Below are positions 24,606 through 36,563 of a stretch of 64,000 nucleotides of DNA, piece by piece. The stretch is taken from assembly GCA_028564705.1 (NCBI GenBank), contig JAPXFQ010000483.1, positions 930,001-994,000 on the forward strand, given 5' to 3'. Each line of letters starts with the position of its first letter. Positions within the stretch are counted from its first letter, which is position 1. The DNA is from Apricaphanius iberus (taxonomy: Eukaryota; Chordata; Actinopteri; Cyprinodontiformes; Aphaniidae). Made by a program: the position numbers and the translations under genes. The notes beneath the pieces are model-generated. The model saw only the letters and a list, made by a program, of their open reading frames with translations, searched no databases and had not been told where the DNA came from.

Positions 24606-25617
24606 ACCTCTTATAGCTTTCTTTAAACAATGGTTTTGTACTATGCAGTCTTCCACTGTAAGCAGATCCTCCCACCTGAACTGTGGGACTTTGCAGATCC
24701 TTCAGAGTTATTATTTTTAAAATCTTTTCTGATTAATACTATTCTTGCCCATCCTGTCAGTTTAAGTGGGCAGTTGGTAGTTTTGTGTCTTTCAGAATGA
24801 TGAATTGAAATGTGAGATGTACAAAGATTTTTTGATTTTTTGTAGCCTAATGTTAAATATACACTATGTAACATTGATATCTTGGCATCAAATGGGAGTA
24901 CTGCAGTCGATGAAGAAAAACTATGCAGTCAGCGCTCAATCACTCACCCCCATCCCTCCATGAACTTCACATAGAGTTGCCAGTCACTGATCAGCCAGAA
25001 CATACAAAATGACTAGAAAGACGAGTTATACACAGTAAGTTGATAAATAGACAAATACATTTCACCGCAATATCTAGTTGATGGTAATTGAAAAAGTAGC
25101 TTAACATATTTTTAGAGCTGACTATTTTTATTACTAGCATTGTTAGCTCAACCTTAGCCTCTAGCCCGGTCGTTGTCAGATTACAGATGGCAGTGCACTG
25201 TTTAGTGTTAAAGACTTGGCAACATTGTGGGCTCACATGATTTGCCTTGTAACCAGGAAGTATGGACAGAGGACAGCTATTGTAAACAATTCCTACATCC
25301 CATAGCAGCGTTTTAAAATGATAAAAACTTACAAACAACCGGCCACCTGAGATCAAAATCTGTTTCAATATAACCTTCCTTCCAAGATATTTAGGCTGTT
25401 GTGTGATAAATTCACATTAAAGTTCTTAAATATTTATGTACCTTTTAAACGTTCACATTACCTTATTCCTAACCTGTCTTGATCTGCACAGAGCAGCTGG
25501 TTTTTAGAAATAAATTATATTCAGATAGACTCCTGCACGGTCCTATCAAGTGACTTCTGAAGACAATTGTTTGAAGTAAATTTCATTTTGAGGCATCAAA
25601 GTATAACTGAAGCAACA
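24606..25617. other. Unannotated DNA
   Basis: No gene or clear repeat. The 125-codon open frame at 24991-25368 (-) has no recognisable domain and lies in ordinary intronic sequence. Confidence 0.4.
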
Positions 25618-25775
25618 GTTGGGCTGCACAGTGCTCTATTTTTGCCTTGCCTGGGGTCTTTCTGCATTAACCTGGCATATGTGGGTTCTCTCCAGGTACT
25701 CTGGCTTCCCAAAACAGTCCAAAAACATGAGCGTGCAATTGCTCTCTCTAAATTGCCTTTAGCTATACGTGTATG
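25618..25775 (+). mobile_element. tRNA-like SINE fragment
   Basis: GGCTGCACAGTG is followed by GGGGTCTTTCTGCAT, GTGGGTTCTCTCCAGGTACT, ACAGTCCAAAAACATGA and CTCTCTAAATTGCC, in the order of the SINE family seen at 34840-35425, 49455-49740 and 63866-64000. The tRNA-like head is partly deleted. It runs directly into (GT)n at 25776. Confidence 0.6.
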
Positions 25776-26085
25776 TGTGTGTGTGTGTGTGTTTGTGGTC
25801 TTGTATTACTACCCTTCTTAGGACCGGTTGTGGGATACTAATATTAAGACCGATGGACATTGTTAGGACCAAAGCCCGGTCCTAATACGGAGGACTCCCC
25901 TTTTTAGGGCTAGGGGTTAGGTTTAGAGGTATTGTGTGAATTGAGTTTTAGTTAGGCTTAGGGTTAGGTATAGATCAGTAATGGTTAGGGGTTAGGAAAA
26001 GTGTCTGGGTTAAGCGTAAATCCAGTTACTAAAATCAATGGAAGGTACTAATATCCTAGTATTTGTTTGTGTGTGTGTGTCCGTG
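25776..26085. repeat. (GT)n-flanked interspersed repeat with GGTTAGG motifs
   Basis: A short (GT)n at about 25777-25793 is followed by GGTCTTGTATTACTACCCTT, a segment with paired GGACC/GGTCC boxes, then many GGGTTAGG / GGTTAGGG variants (25905-26005), and a closing (GT)n at about 26068-26082. This is a familiar teleost repeat that lies between GT tracts. The GGTTAGG units resemble telomeric repeats but are degenerate. Confidence 0.6.
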
Positions 26086-29000
26086 ATGCTGTATGATCCA
26101 ATAGGTATAGACAAAAGATGAATGCAAATTAAAGGGGGCAGCACAAAAATACAAATGCTGAATCAAAAACCATGTATCAGTTTCTGTTCCACTTCACAAT
26201 TACGCAGTACTTTGTTTCAGTTTATCACATACGATCACAATAAAATTAATTGATCTTTGTGGGTGTTTTAAAAAGTTTAACTCTCACTAAATGGGTATTT
26301 GTCAAAACACCGGTGATGTACAGTAAGAAAACCAACAGTCCCAAGAGGGCTGCCAAGGAAAAATGATACTCTATCCAGGCCCAGTGCTATTTGCACAGTA
26401 CCACCATTATACTGTACAACTAAACCCAAGTGTTTAGTTTAAGTAACACAGGAATGTCAAACATTAGCTTCAGCTCTAAGAGCTGTTGATGTTGGCTTGC
26501 ATCCGGAACACTTCTGATTGCTCCTCTGCTTTCACTCAGGCCTTTCTTTTGGCTGAGGGCTCTTACAAATTTCCCTACACTCTGTCCAACCAGAGAGCCT
26601 TTTGTTTATATTGGTCTGAAAGCAGGAGTAAATTATTCTTGCACTAAATCCTCTCCAGCTGAGTGTAATACCGTCTCAGTAGAGAAGCGGGGGTGGGGGT
26701 GGTAGGGGGGTTGTTTAAGGAACCAATGGGCTAAATTCTTAACGACACAGCCGCAGTTGTCTGTGAGCGACAGAGTTCACCAAAGTCTGCCAGAGTTGCC
26801 CGCAGAAAAATGTTTGTACTAAAAAGGTAACCACATCACACAACCATGCGTGCAAGGCAAGCATGCCATGCTCTCTTGTCCAATAAAAGCCTTTGCAAAT
26901 CCACAACTCCACAAATACTAACAGATGTTTAGCATTTTAGGGAAAAAATGGCGTGACAGCAGCGATTTTTAAGGTCAACAGAGTGAGTCCAGGGGCCTAT
27001 TATGATTTCCTATCTGTTGTTTACGTTATCAGATGTCTCTAATGTATTATCTCCTTAAATCCCAAATGTGCAATGGTTGCATTAAATGACATGAGCCCCA
27101 GGTTATTTTTGGTGGCTCGCCACAACCTTAGAATTAATTATGGCTGATAGGCGCTGCGTTAAGGCGGTCTGGTCCACAGAGCGTGGTTTTTGTTTATCAA
27201 CCTGAGCCAGGTTATCCTGCAGGATGACTGCAGGGGCTAAACCCTATATAGACACCAATCTGCCTCCATGCCTGAGAAGTGGGATAGACAGCTTGCAGGA
27301 TGGCAGTCACCGGCAGGGTCAGCTCCGACAGTGCCAATTTGATGTGCTGTCTTTAAGAGCCCCTCATTCCCTCCTCCTAACAACTCCTTCCTGATATAGC
27401 TGAGCATCCTGATGGTTTTCTGATGCAAACAGTCGCATGGCGAAATGCTTTTTTCCCCCCCTCCTCCCGGCGCTTCTTTCATCCATCTGCTGCTGGGGCC
27501 TGGGCGCCGCCGACCGCCTGCCTGTCACAGCGTGCGTGGAAATTAGCTGGGGAGGAGGCGCTCGCTTGTGCTAATTACATTTTAATCATTGGAAATGTGT
27601 TGGCAAATCAAGCCTTGATTGCCATCTTGGAGCCCAGCACTCCTCTCTGCAGGTTGGGATGAGAGTTAGGATGGTTTGCGGGGGCTAGGATGCTTCCGAG
27701 CCCAGACCTGCCAAGTTGGAAACCTCTTCCTCCAGCACGGCTTGATATGGCGGCATGCCTGGCCTACCACTGGGTATGGGGTCTGCCACATTATTCATGG
27801 GGAATAGAGAGACACCGGGATGGTACAATGTAGATCTGTGCCATGCATATCTCCCAAATCCCCCACTCACACCTCCTGCATCCATCCACCTCTCGTTTTT
27901 CTACTCACTCCCTCTTTCACACCCGCACATCACAGTCTGTCAGCCCCACCACTGTGAATTAGGGAACAACAAATAGGCTGAGCAGCAGAAGAGGGATGAG
28001 CTCAAGGTATTTGGCTCAGTTTCTGCTTTCACCCATAACGTCAATGATGGTTTATGCATGCCTGAAAAAACAACTTAGAGCACAACTATGTTATTTTTAA
28101 ATATACTCTGATTATCTCATTATTATTAACAATTTGCACATTCAGCATGTGGCCCAGAACTTAATGAACGTGGGTTTGTAGGTGTCCAGATTTCTACTAA
28201 AAAGGAGCAAATGACAGCGACAACAGCCTGAAAGTTTAAAAAGTGATAAAATAAGCACATGTTGTAGTTATAACACAGAGGATTAAAATTCCACTGCTTA
28301 GATTTAACCAATGGTTTTAAATTAAAGTAGGAATGTGAATGCTTGCAGGGAAAAGGGTAGAGATGCACCAATTAGGCTGACCTCTGATCACTGACTTTGT
28401 AAAACTTTAATCTGCCAATACAAATTGTAGCCAATAGCAATTTCTCTTTCAGAACGTTGCAAAACAGAGTCTTTTTTATGTTTGTTACATACTTAGTAAA
28501 ATCCTATATCTTATGTTAAAGAATTATGTAATTGTTTGCATCCTATGTGAACAATTACATCATCTCTCTCTGACTGTTTTTCTAGAAAACATTAGCATTA
28601 AACCAAAAACCAAAAGCATTAAACAGAGCAACTTTGCCATAATTATTTTAGCATCTTGTTGTCTGCTGACAACTTATTAACAATTGTACTACCTAAATGA
28701 GCAGCCAACATCTACAGAAAATATAGTTTCCTTTCTAGAACATGTATACTGTTTCTTCTAACCCCTTTTTTAAACACCTTACTGTTGATGAAACTAAACA
28801 AACTTCTACATTCAGTACATGCACGTATGCACCAAATAATGTTGTGGTCACAACAGCCTGGAAGAGTTTCTGTATGACTTGTTTACTGACTGAAAAAAGG
28901 TTTTTTAGTTTCAACAGGTGATTATCCATAAAGGCTTGTCGAGGGTCGATGTGACCGATTCCTGTAACCAACAGGTTAATTTTTGCAATTCTTAAGCAAA

Positions 29001-29359
29001 GGTGACAAAAAAAGTGCAATAATGTAAAAAAAAGTGCCATAAATGGTTACCAATGCCTATGTTCAGATTCAGGTAGAGTCAAATTCGATTTGACATTAGA
29101 AAGCATTTAAGTAAGGAAGGTTTGGGGGCTCTGACACTAAACATCTAGTTTCCACAACAGCTGCTTCATGTCAATCTTTGATGTAAAAGTGTGGTAGGAA
29201 AGTGATCAGCTGAAACACATTCAGTGTTTCACAAGTTCATACGGTCACACACTCACAGTTCCGTGTGGTTTATGTTTCTCTACGAGCCAAAATGTTTCAT
29301 TGGGTAGAACCAGACCTCTGTCTGCAAAAAACAGAAAAACAACAACAACTAGGTCTGAT
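26086..29359. other. Unannotated intron, CNE-like at 26450-28000
   Basis: No supported gene. 26450-28000 contains several complex, repeat-free blocks (for example about 27000-27180, 27230-27420 and 27480-27660) that look like conserved non-coding DNA. Open frames on opposite strands overlap there, which argues against coding. Near 28362, AGAGATGCACCAATTAGGCT resembles a decayed hAT end. 28700-29350 is AT-rich without features. Confidence 0.35.
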
Positions 29360-29828
29360 TTAAATGTGCAGTTCAGCAGGCACACATCTGGTTATAAATT
29401 CCATTCTAAGCTAAATCCTAATCAAGAACTTATCTAAGATGATTGCTATTTTTTGGAGGAAAGAAGCAAGAAACAAAAAGAGTCAAATAAAGATGATTTT
29501 CAACAAATGGGTGTCCTATCCCATATTATTTCTAAATCCAACTTTTCCATGACATCATTATACAAAAGGAGGTGGTGTTCTCCATTAGTTAGCTGCTAGA
29601 TAAGCTAAGCTAGCGCCTGGAAAAAGTACATTTATTACCTCGTCTGTAGACATCTTGTCCGCAACATTAGAAGGGAAACAAGGAGTGAAGCGTTTTGCTC
29701 CCACAGCTGGCTCATGCATTAATGAGCATGCACTTGAACGTCGCGGGACAGCCTATTTTGCTCACTGCAGTTCCTCTAATGACCACATGGCGGCTGCTCT
29801 CTTAGAAAATTGCGCACAGCACCTTTAA
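29360..29828. mobile_element. TTAA-flanked MITE
   Basis: The left end is TTAAATGTGCAGTTCAG. The right end, GCACAGCACCTTTAA, reads TTAAAGGTGCTGTGC on the other strand, so the element has inverted ends inside a TTAA duplication, the target of piggyBac- and Kolobok-type elements. 469 bp, no transposase. The left end is decayed. Confidence 0.5.
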
Positions 29829-30395
29829 CTCACTGGGAGAGATTGTAAGAAACAGGTGTTCTATTGTTAATAATAATACATTTTAACCCAATCATCAAGT
29901 TTCGACCCTTGGTACCTGAAACTACTAAGATCAAGATAGAATTCATTCTCTGGGCCACCCAGATTAAGCAGAAAACACTTTGGGTCCTTGTTTCCAAAGC
30001 GGACAGGAGCCTACAGCTCATGACAAATGGTGAATAATCACAGATTAGATGTATAGCGCGATAATTATAAATGTCAAATTATAGACCTTGTGTGGGTTTG
30101 ATGACTCTCCTGACTTTAATCACCTGGGGAGGTTTTCTAATAACCATCATACACATTATTGTGATTTGAAACCTTCACAAAATCCACCAGAATAATATTT
30201 CTTATCATTGTAAATTCCATCCTGCAGGGTGTTATCCAGTTGCTTTAACATTCGAAATGTTTATTTTGTCAGTACTTTACCATGGACACCTTGTATGTAT
30301 GTTTTTAGACTGTTATTTGGTAATAAGACTAGAAGTACTTCTTTAGTGGTTCCTGTTGTTGTGAATATGGTGTTGACAAATAAGGGTGGCTCATC
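29829..30395. other. Unannotated AT-rich DNA
   Basis: No gene, repeat or regulatory signal seen. Confidence 0.4.
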
Positions 30396-30815
30396 AGTAA
30401 GGCTGGGTATCGATTCAAATTTCATGAATCCATTCAATTCCGATTCTTAAGAGTTAGAATCGATTATCACAATTCGATCTGACTCAATCCAATTAAATCT
30501 GATCCAGTTTGATATTGATATGGTTCAATGCTATAAATGTTTTTTTAGCTGTTATATTAAGTATACATTAAGATGATCATTACCTATAATTCAATATGCC
30601 TTATCACTGGGTAAGTAACAGTTCAGGGAAACTGTATTTACCCTTTCAGACACAAGACTTAAAATGGTCATCTGTATTTTACCTTCCTATTATAGTTGTA
30701 AAAAGGGCAAACTATTCCAAAAAACAAAATCGATTTTTGACATTGTGAATCAATTTGATTCGATTTCTCTAAGGATCAATTCAAAATCGATTTTACGATT
30801 TTTTCAAGACAGCAC
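30396..30815. mobile_element. Non-autonomous DNA element with ATCGATT subterminal repeats
   Basis: It starts near AAGGCTGGGTATCGATTC and carries many GATTCGAT/AATCGATT variants at both ends (30405-30500 and 30725-30805) in opposite orientation, a layout common in fish hAT-like MITEs. The right terminus is not clear and no target duplication was found. Confidence 0.45.
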
Positions 30816-30834
30816 TACTCATGAGGGTAAACAG

Positions 30835-31150
30835 TGTTGCCAACTAGTTGAAACACAACATATATATTAATATGCATTGATACGGACATTGGAAACCATC
30901 TTAGTATAACTGGAGAAGTGAACATCTACAGTATTATTTATCTTCTTTTGTGGATACAGCCAATCAGCAACAAGCACAAACGAATGCTTCTCCTGCATTG
31001 GCTGCTTTGCATACACCAAGCAATAACATGTCAAGTAGTATTCCGACTCTGTATTTTAACTTCTCAAGTTGCATTTTTTATAGGTTTGACTGAAAAATCT
31101 GCAAATAGGTACATACACGAATAATAAACTTCAAATAGGGAGAGGTCAAC
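30835..31150. repeat. Possible pogo/Tigger-like MITE fragment
   Basis: 30867-30930 matches 10236-10300. The right end reads AGGGAGAGGTCAACTGTA, complement TACAGTTGACCTC, a sequence also present at 10126. Internal GCCAATCAGCAACAAGC and a TGAAAAATCTGCAAATAGGT stretch recall Tigger-type elements. Tentative. Confidence 0.35.
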
Positions 31151-32695
31151 TGTATTTCACTACCTTATTGGATTATCAGGACCTTTATAGTGATTACTTT
31201 TCCAAAAAAGTAAACAGCACCAAATCCACAATCTAATGAATAAGAAGGCAAAGTACTGGAAATCTATGTAAGCATGGGACTTGAACTTGGTGGTCCCACC
31301 AAACCAACAGACAGGGTAAGGCACAGAGATGCAGATTTGATTTGAGGCAGATATGACTCAGCTGGCTGACAATGAAAAAGTTAGCATTTGCTTTGTAGCC
31401 ATTGTTTGACTATTTTTCTAAGGCTTGCAGTTAAGCATCGTATGTTCAAAATCAGGAATACTCACTCATTAAGACAAACCTTTCAAATCTTCTACAGTAA
31501 TTTGTTAAACCTAAAAAGAATCAATGGATATCCTTTTCCCCAAAAAAATTATGTCATAATGTAATCATCTTCTCTCATGAGCTGTATGTATTTAATACTA
31601 CTAAAGAAGTCAAGTGTTTTAATAGGAACAAAAACCCTACATTCTAAATTAGGACCAATGTAAGAGCTCAAGAGTGACTTATAATATATTTTGTTTATAA
31701 TCATCTACATGTCTGAATTCTTGTTCAGATTTATTACCTATAAGTCAGAGGGGGCTATCGTAAGATACAGCTTTAATATCGGCCCTAAAATTATCTGCAA
31801 GTAAAGTATTATTATCAATGCTCCTGTTATTTTCAGTGATTCCATGTAACTAATATCACTAATACTGTTGGCAAATATATAAAAACAAAACCTCAACCCT
31901 CTCTAACATTTACCATTAGCTAGAACATTTATGGCTTATTTTCCCTGGAAGTATGCCCTGTAAAGGCTACGACCCTTTGCTGTCAAAAAATATAAACCTC
32001 TGCTGCTGCTTCCAGTCCTCCCCTCCCTTTTTCCTCCACTCTGACTCATAGCTGAGGGGGGAGAAAAATATCAGGATTAGGTTCTGTGCCTCTAATCACT
32101 TAACTCCTCACACCTGATGGCACACTATTAACTTTGACTGTCTCCAGTGACCCCGCGGGTCGTTGCCCATCACATCAAGTTTTTATTAGGGAATTTTCCT
32201 CATCATTAGCCATGGCCTGGAAACGAGCCATTAATATTCATACTGGCAAACCAAGATGAAGTCCCACTGATTTTCCATCATCCAGGCTATCTGCACAGCT
32301 GCTGCCGTTAACAATCACCGCAGTGCTGCACATTTGCCACGTATCATTACGGTGCTCCATAGGGCTTCTTTTTTTTTCTGGTGCCACCATGATGTGAAGA
32401 AGAGCAAGGTGGAGGAAGAAATTGTGAGGCTTGTAGCCAGATAGTAACTATCTGAGAGAACGTGGTTCGCTGTGCCAACAATCTGTCTGGGAGTAATGCC
32501 TATACTGCCACTGTCGGAGCTAACAACCTCTGCAAGCTCTACCAGATACACAGCTGATAGATTGACAGTTTCCTTTGCTCTTACCTTAAAGAACATGCTG
32601 TTTAGAAGTCTGGCAGCAAGGAAAGTGCTGCTTTGAAGAGGGTTAAAATCTTCTACAAGATGCCACCATATCTGGAGGCATAGAGAGCAAAGCTA
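31151..32695. other. Unannotated intron, CNE-like at 31960-32630
   Basis: 31151-31960 is AT-rich without features. 31960-32630 is complex and repeat-free; the stretch at about 32180-32270, with homeodomain-like TTAATATTCAT and TCATCATTAGC, looks like regulatory DNA. The 93-codon minus-strand open frame at 32315-32596 has no recognisable domain. Confidence 0.35.
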
Positions 32696-33165
32696 ATACC
32701 TTCCCAAATCATTGGACGGTTCACAAAGTAGTGAGTCAAACTACACAACATCTTGGTATAGCAGGAGACGTCATCATCATATACCTAAGAATATTCATTG
32801 ACCAATTCAGACCAGAGGGTGCACATATTAATAAGATCACTTCTAATGCATCTAATTCATCATGTCCCAAAAATCTAAAAAATCTGTTTAAGCAGGTTTC
32901 TTGAGATGGCATTGAGGTCAGTGTATGTCAGTAGCCTCCAAAGTCACTAAATTGTAACCCAACAGATGGATCTGTTGGAAGGGGAGTATCTAACCATGGA
33001 TGTGCATCTGACAAATATGCAGCAGCTGTGTTATACCATCATTTAAACATGGGCCAATGTCTATTAGGAATTTTTCCAACTCTTTGTTAAATATCTCCAA
33101 CCAAAAATTAAGGCAGTTCTAAAGGCAAAACAAGGTCAAATTTGGCACTAGCAAAGTGGGTTGTG
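32696..33165 (+). pseudogene. Tc/mariner-type transposase remnant, C-terminal part
   Basis: The plus strand follows the end of a widespread fish Tc/mariner-type element: TTTCTTGAGATGGCATTGAG, GCCTCCAAAGTCACTAAATT, ATGGATGTGCATCTGACAAA with ATATGCAGCAGC, then AATTAAGGCAGTTCTAAAGG and GGCACTAGCAA. In intact copies this encodes the region around the third acidic catalytic residue and the C-terminus. Many stops and indels make it long dead. The terminal repeat beyond 33165 is not recognisable. Confidence 0.6.
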
Positions 33166-34839
33166 AATATTTATTTATACAAGAATGGTGATAAACCAAC
33201 TGGTAGTCTGAGTAAATATACCCCAGACAACTCATGTGGATAAGACTTTCCTTCGCTCCTAAAATTTCAACAGCAGTTCTCACTGCTGTCTGGTCAGACG
33301 CAGGGGGACAATAATTTTCTGTGTTATGGATGGCTGCTGCAAGAAAATATAAAACACCCACCCAGGCACAGATACTGTAAAGTCACTTCCTACAGATAAC
33401 GTACAGTGTAAAATATCGGAGAAAGACACAAGCTAAGTTTTAACGTAAATAAAAAAAGCAAAAGATATCTGCAAATGAAATATACTACGTCTAGAGAAAA
33501 TACTTTGGACCACACTGAATATTCAGTTACAGATGGGGCTGTTAACTCTGAAAGGTCACGTAATATTTCTAGTAGCCATTGGCAGATTTGGTTTGGGAAG
33601 TTCTCAGTTACTTGGTTGTGAAAATTGGGTCTTGGATGGATTGCATAGTTGCCAGGTTTGAGTAGAATAAGGACATGAGGTGAGATGCTAAAACAGATGC
33701 AGTCTCTTCAGAACTGTCTCCCAAATAATTAGAGCTGCAGTGACAAAAACACTTTGTTGTTGTCCTGCTATGATTTGCTAGCTGTCACCACGTACATCTG
33801 AGTCGCCTCATTATACAGAAAGTAGTCAAATCAAAAGCCGACACGGTACACTCTTGTCAAGATTCTGTCTGCCTAACATGCAAACAAGCAAAGATGAATA
33901 AACATTAGCTGTTGTCGAGGGCTGGTCTTTGAGCTGCCAGGCTAGCAAAGAGCCGCTTTGTAAAAAAATAAAAATATTTAATCTGAAAGACTGATGCAAG
34001 GCAAAATAAAATTAAAAGGAACCCATGCTAACTGCTAAAACAAATTACTCACAGCACGCTAAATTACATTTGCTCCTCCATCAGAAAGATCAAACGAGCC
34101 TAGTTTGACTCTCCTGCGCTAATGATTTCCTGCACTCACCTCCTTTTTCATCCCAGGGGTGTTAATAAACACTCAGTTTGTTTTTTTGGATTGTTTGTTT
34201 TGTTTATTTATACATTTTCCAGCTTCTCTACCCTCATCCAGCTCCCCCACTCCTTCATACTCTTCACCCATGCTGGTTGTAGTGTAGCTGAGAGCAGACA
34301 GATCTAATGTAATTCCATGGACAGTGGGTTCCTGAAAAATGTGTTCAATTAAAGCCGGATGAGCCCAGTGGGAGCATCCCTGGTGGGGTGTGAGGTGACT
34401 GACATGGTCTTTTGGTTAGGATTAATTAGCATGTTAAGTAGTTAAGGATAATATCAAGCAGAAAGCTACAAACCTGGTATTTAACATCTATCAGCCCACA
34501 ATATCAGTACTACAAAGGTTCTAACCAGGACAGCCTCATGTGGTGTTCAAACCTGTTTCTTTTCTTTCTCATAAAGGCTTGAAAGTATATAATCAAAGTA
34601 GTGAAAAGCTTTGTTGACCTCCTTAACTATAACATAAATGATGATTTATGTTATATCACACTATTGTGTATCTGCCTTGCATTTCAATGGTGTAGAAACA
34701 TATGTAGCTTTAGATAAATACGTTTTTTGCATTGTCTGACCAAGCTCTTAACTCTGCATCATACACATGTTAAACACCAGTGCAGGCAGGCGGAGTCAGA
34801 GCTTTTCAAATTTCCACGGTATTAACGCCACAGTGGCTG
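33166..34839. other. Unannotated intronic DNA
   Basis: No supported gene or repeat. The block at about 33980-34320 is somewhat GC-richer and might be conserved. The remaining open frames lack coding character. Confidence 0.4.
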
Positions 34840-35425
34840 CATGGTGGTACAGTTGGTAACACTGTTATCTTACAGCAGGGGTGTCAAACCTATTTCCATT
34901 TTGGGCCACATCACGCTCCTGAATATCGTTAAAGGGCCAGTTGTGGCAAAAAGTCCTGATAAAAGTACATATAACAAACCAGTAAAATAGTAGTAATCCC
35001 CCCCCCCCCCCCATTATGATGTGATTTATGACTGTTCAAAAAAAAATATTTGATTTAACTGAAAAAACTGTATTTAGTTGCACATAAAAATAAAAGGTTA
35101 TATTTACAGAGTCCTCTAGAGTTTAGAGGGCAACATAAATGGCTATGGCGGGCCAGATTTGGCCACTGGCCTTGAGTTTGACATGTGTGTCTTACAGCAA
35201 CAAGGTTCTGAGTTCGAATCCCGACCAGAGGTCTTTCTTATGAAGTTTACATGTGTTCCCTGTCCAAAAACATGACTGTTAGGTTAGCTGGCCTTTCTAA
35301 ATTTCCCTTAAGGGTGTGTTCATGATAGTTTGTTCTATGTGCTGCCTTCTTAGTCTGGCAAACTGTCCAAGGTGTTCCTCTACCTTACCTATATGACCCC
35401 TGGAGAAAATGAATTGAAATTGAGG
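34840..35425 (+). mobile_element. tRNA-like SINE, near full length, split by a hAT
   Basis: The head has an A-box-like TGGTACAGTTGG (about 34853). After the hAT insertion the B-box-like GAGTTCGAATCCCGACC follows (about 35210), then GTCTTTCTTATGAAGTTTAC, CCAAAAACATGACTGTTAGG, and a decayed body ending near GACCCCTGGAGA. The order of modules matches the other SINE copies in this window. With the 322-bp insertion plus duplication removed, the SINE is about 265 bp. Confidence 0.65.
34876..35189. mobile_element. hAT MITE with perfect 8-bp target duplication
   Basis: It starts CAGGGGTGTCAAAC and ends GTTTGACATGTGTG. TCTTACAG occurs exactly on both sides (34868-34875 and 35190-35197). GGGCCACATCA near the left and GCGGGCCAGATTTGGCC near the right are the familiar inner blocks of this family. 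314 bp including a C14-like tract near 34998. No transposase. Confidence 0.9.
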
Positions 35426-35435
35426 GGGGGAGCAA

Positions 35436-35540
35436 TTTTAATTTAATTTAATTAAATAGCACCAATTCACAACTCAAGGTCATGTAATCTCAAGGTACTT
35501 AACAAGAAAAATAATTTCACTTTAGTTGTACATACTTTTT
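35436..35540 (-). mobile_element. L2-type LINE 3' tail fragment
   Basis: Complement of the tail module: an AATTTAATTTAATT end, AGCACCAATTCACAAC, then GTAATCTCAAGGTACTT. A short relic only. Confidence 0.5.
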
Positions 35541-35689
35541 AGCTATTGGAAAACAAACCCAACATGGTGACATCACAGCATCACAGTTACGTACATGTCC
35601 TGGTACAGTTGAACGATGTGAATTTTACACCCTGCGTCTCAATACACATGCGCTATTCATTTTATTGTAGCTCATTACTAATTAATTCT

Positions 35690-36222
35690 TCAAGGAGTTG
35701 TTATAGATCATGATGGCTGAGGGGAGAAAGGGTTTCCCGTAGCAGTCTGTGTTGCGGCGAAACTGAAGAAGCCTGAAGCCTGAAGAGGATGCTTAGGATT
35801 GTCCATCATTTTTTAAATATTATGAAGAATCCTTCTTTGCATCATTATCTCCAGTGTTCCCCAGAACAGAACCAGCCTTCCTCATCAGGTTGTTGAGCCG
35901 TTTTAAGTCCCTGGCTCTAATGCTGCTACCCCGACAGATGATGGACAAAGAGATGACACACTACACAACAGACTTGTAGAAGATTTGCAGCATCTTGCTG
36001 AAACCTTGAAGGACCTCAGTTTTTTCAAAAAGTACAGTCTGCTCTGTTCCTTTTTGTAAGAAAGTTTCACTGTTGATTCTACAAGCCAGTCTGTTGTTCA
36101 GGTTAACTACGAGGTATTTGTACTCCTCAATCACCTCTACTTCTTCTCCCATGATGGAAACAGACTTTTACTTATTGCTGTTCGTTCTGAAATCTACAAT
36201 CATCTCATTTTGTTTAGTTTCC
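35690..36222 (-). pseudogene. LINE reverse transcriptase C-terminal fragment
   Basis: On the minus strand, 35961-36152 encodes VEVIEEYKYLVV, then a FEKTEVLQGFSKMLQIFYKSVV-like stretch read in the same frame. Further left, in broken frames, come SSIRARDLKRLNNLMRKAGSV and a GKPFLPSAIMIYN end. To the right, the complement of 36180-36222 reads TKEMIVDFRTNS. This order is typical of the C-terminal domain in fish Rex1/Jockey-group LINEs, here with VV for the usual LGV and several stops. The catalytic core is absent, so it is a 5'-truncated dead copy. Confidence 0.65.
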
Positions 36223-36504
36223 ACACCTTGCCAGAACAAAGAATCATATGGTTTATATACTGTAGAAATAGAAATAAATAGAAATAAGCTTTTAAAACTT
36301 TTAGGAGAAAGTCCTCTCAATTTACCAGTTGGTGGCTACTGGCCAGTCACAGTGTTCCCACAGTGTTGACAAAGGGTTTGTATGTTGTCGCCATTTCTTT
36401 ATTTTACTAAAACCCCAAATACTTCAGCCCATACTATGGAACAGTGGAGAAGGCTTCTTTAAAGCTCATATAACAGTGGTATTCATCATTATGATAAGAA
36501 GTCC

Positions 36505-36563
36505 TTCTTGTAAAGTGCCTTGAGATGATAAATGTGAATTGGTGCTATACAAATAAAGAGTCT
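36505..36563 (+). mobile_element. L2-type LINE 3' tail fragment
   Basis: AAAGTGCCTTGAGATGATAA, then GAATTGGTGCTATACAAATA. Same module as at 24540-24590, reduced to about 60 bp. Confidence 0.6.

Noticed and set aside
24991..25368. 125-codon minus-strand open frame as a gene
   Set aside because: No recognisable domain. The surrounding sequence is ordinary intronic DNA and open frames of this length occur by chance in 64 kb.
25905..26005. GGTTAGG-rich run as an interstitial telomere
   Set aside because: Units are degenerate and irregular and belong to a known type of fish interspersed repeat flanked by (GT)n, not a TTAGGG array.
35205..35222. B-box-like sequence as a functional tRNA gene
   Set aside because: No acceptor stem or anticodon arm folds around it. 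It is the head of a SINE, interrupted by a hAT.
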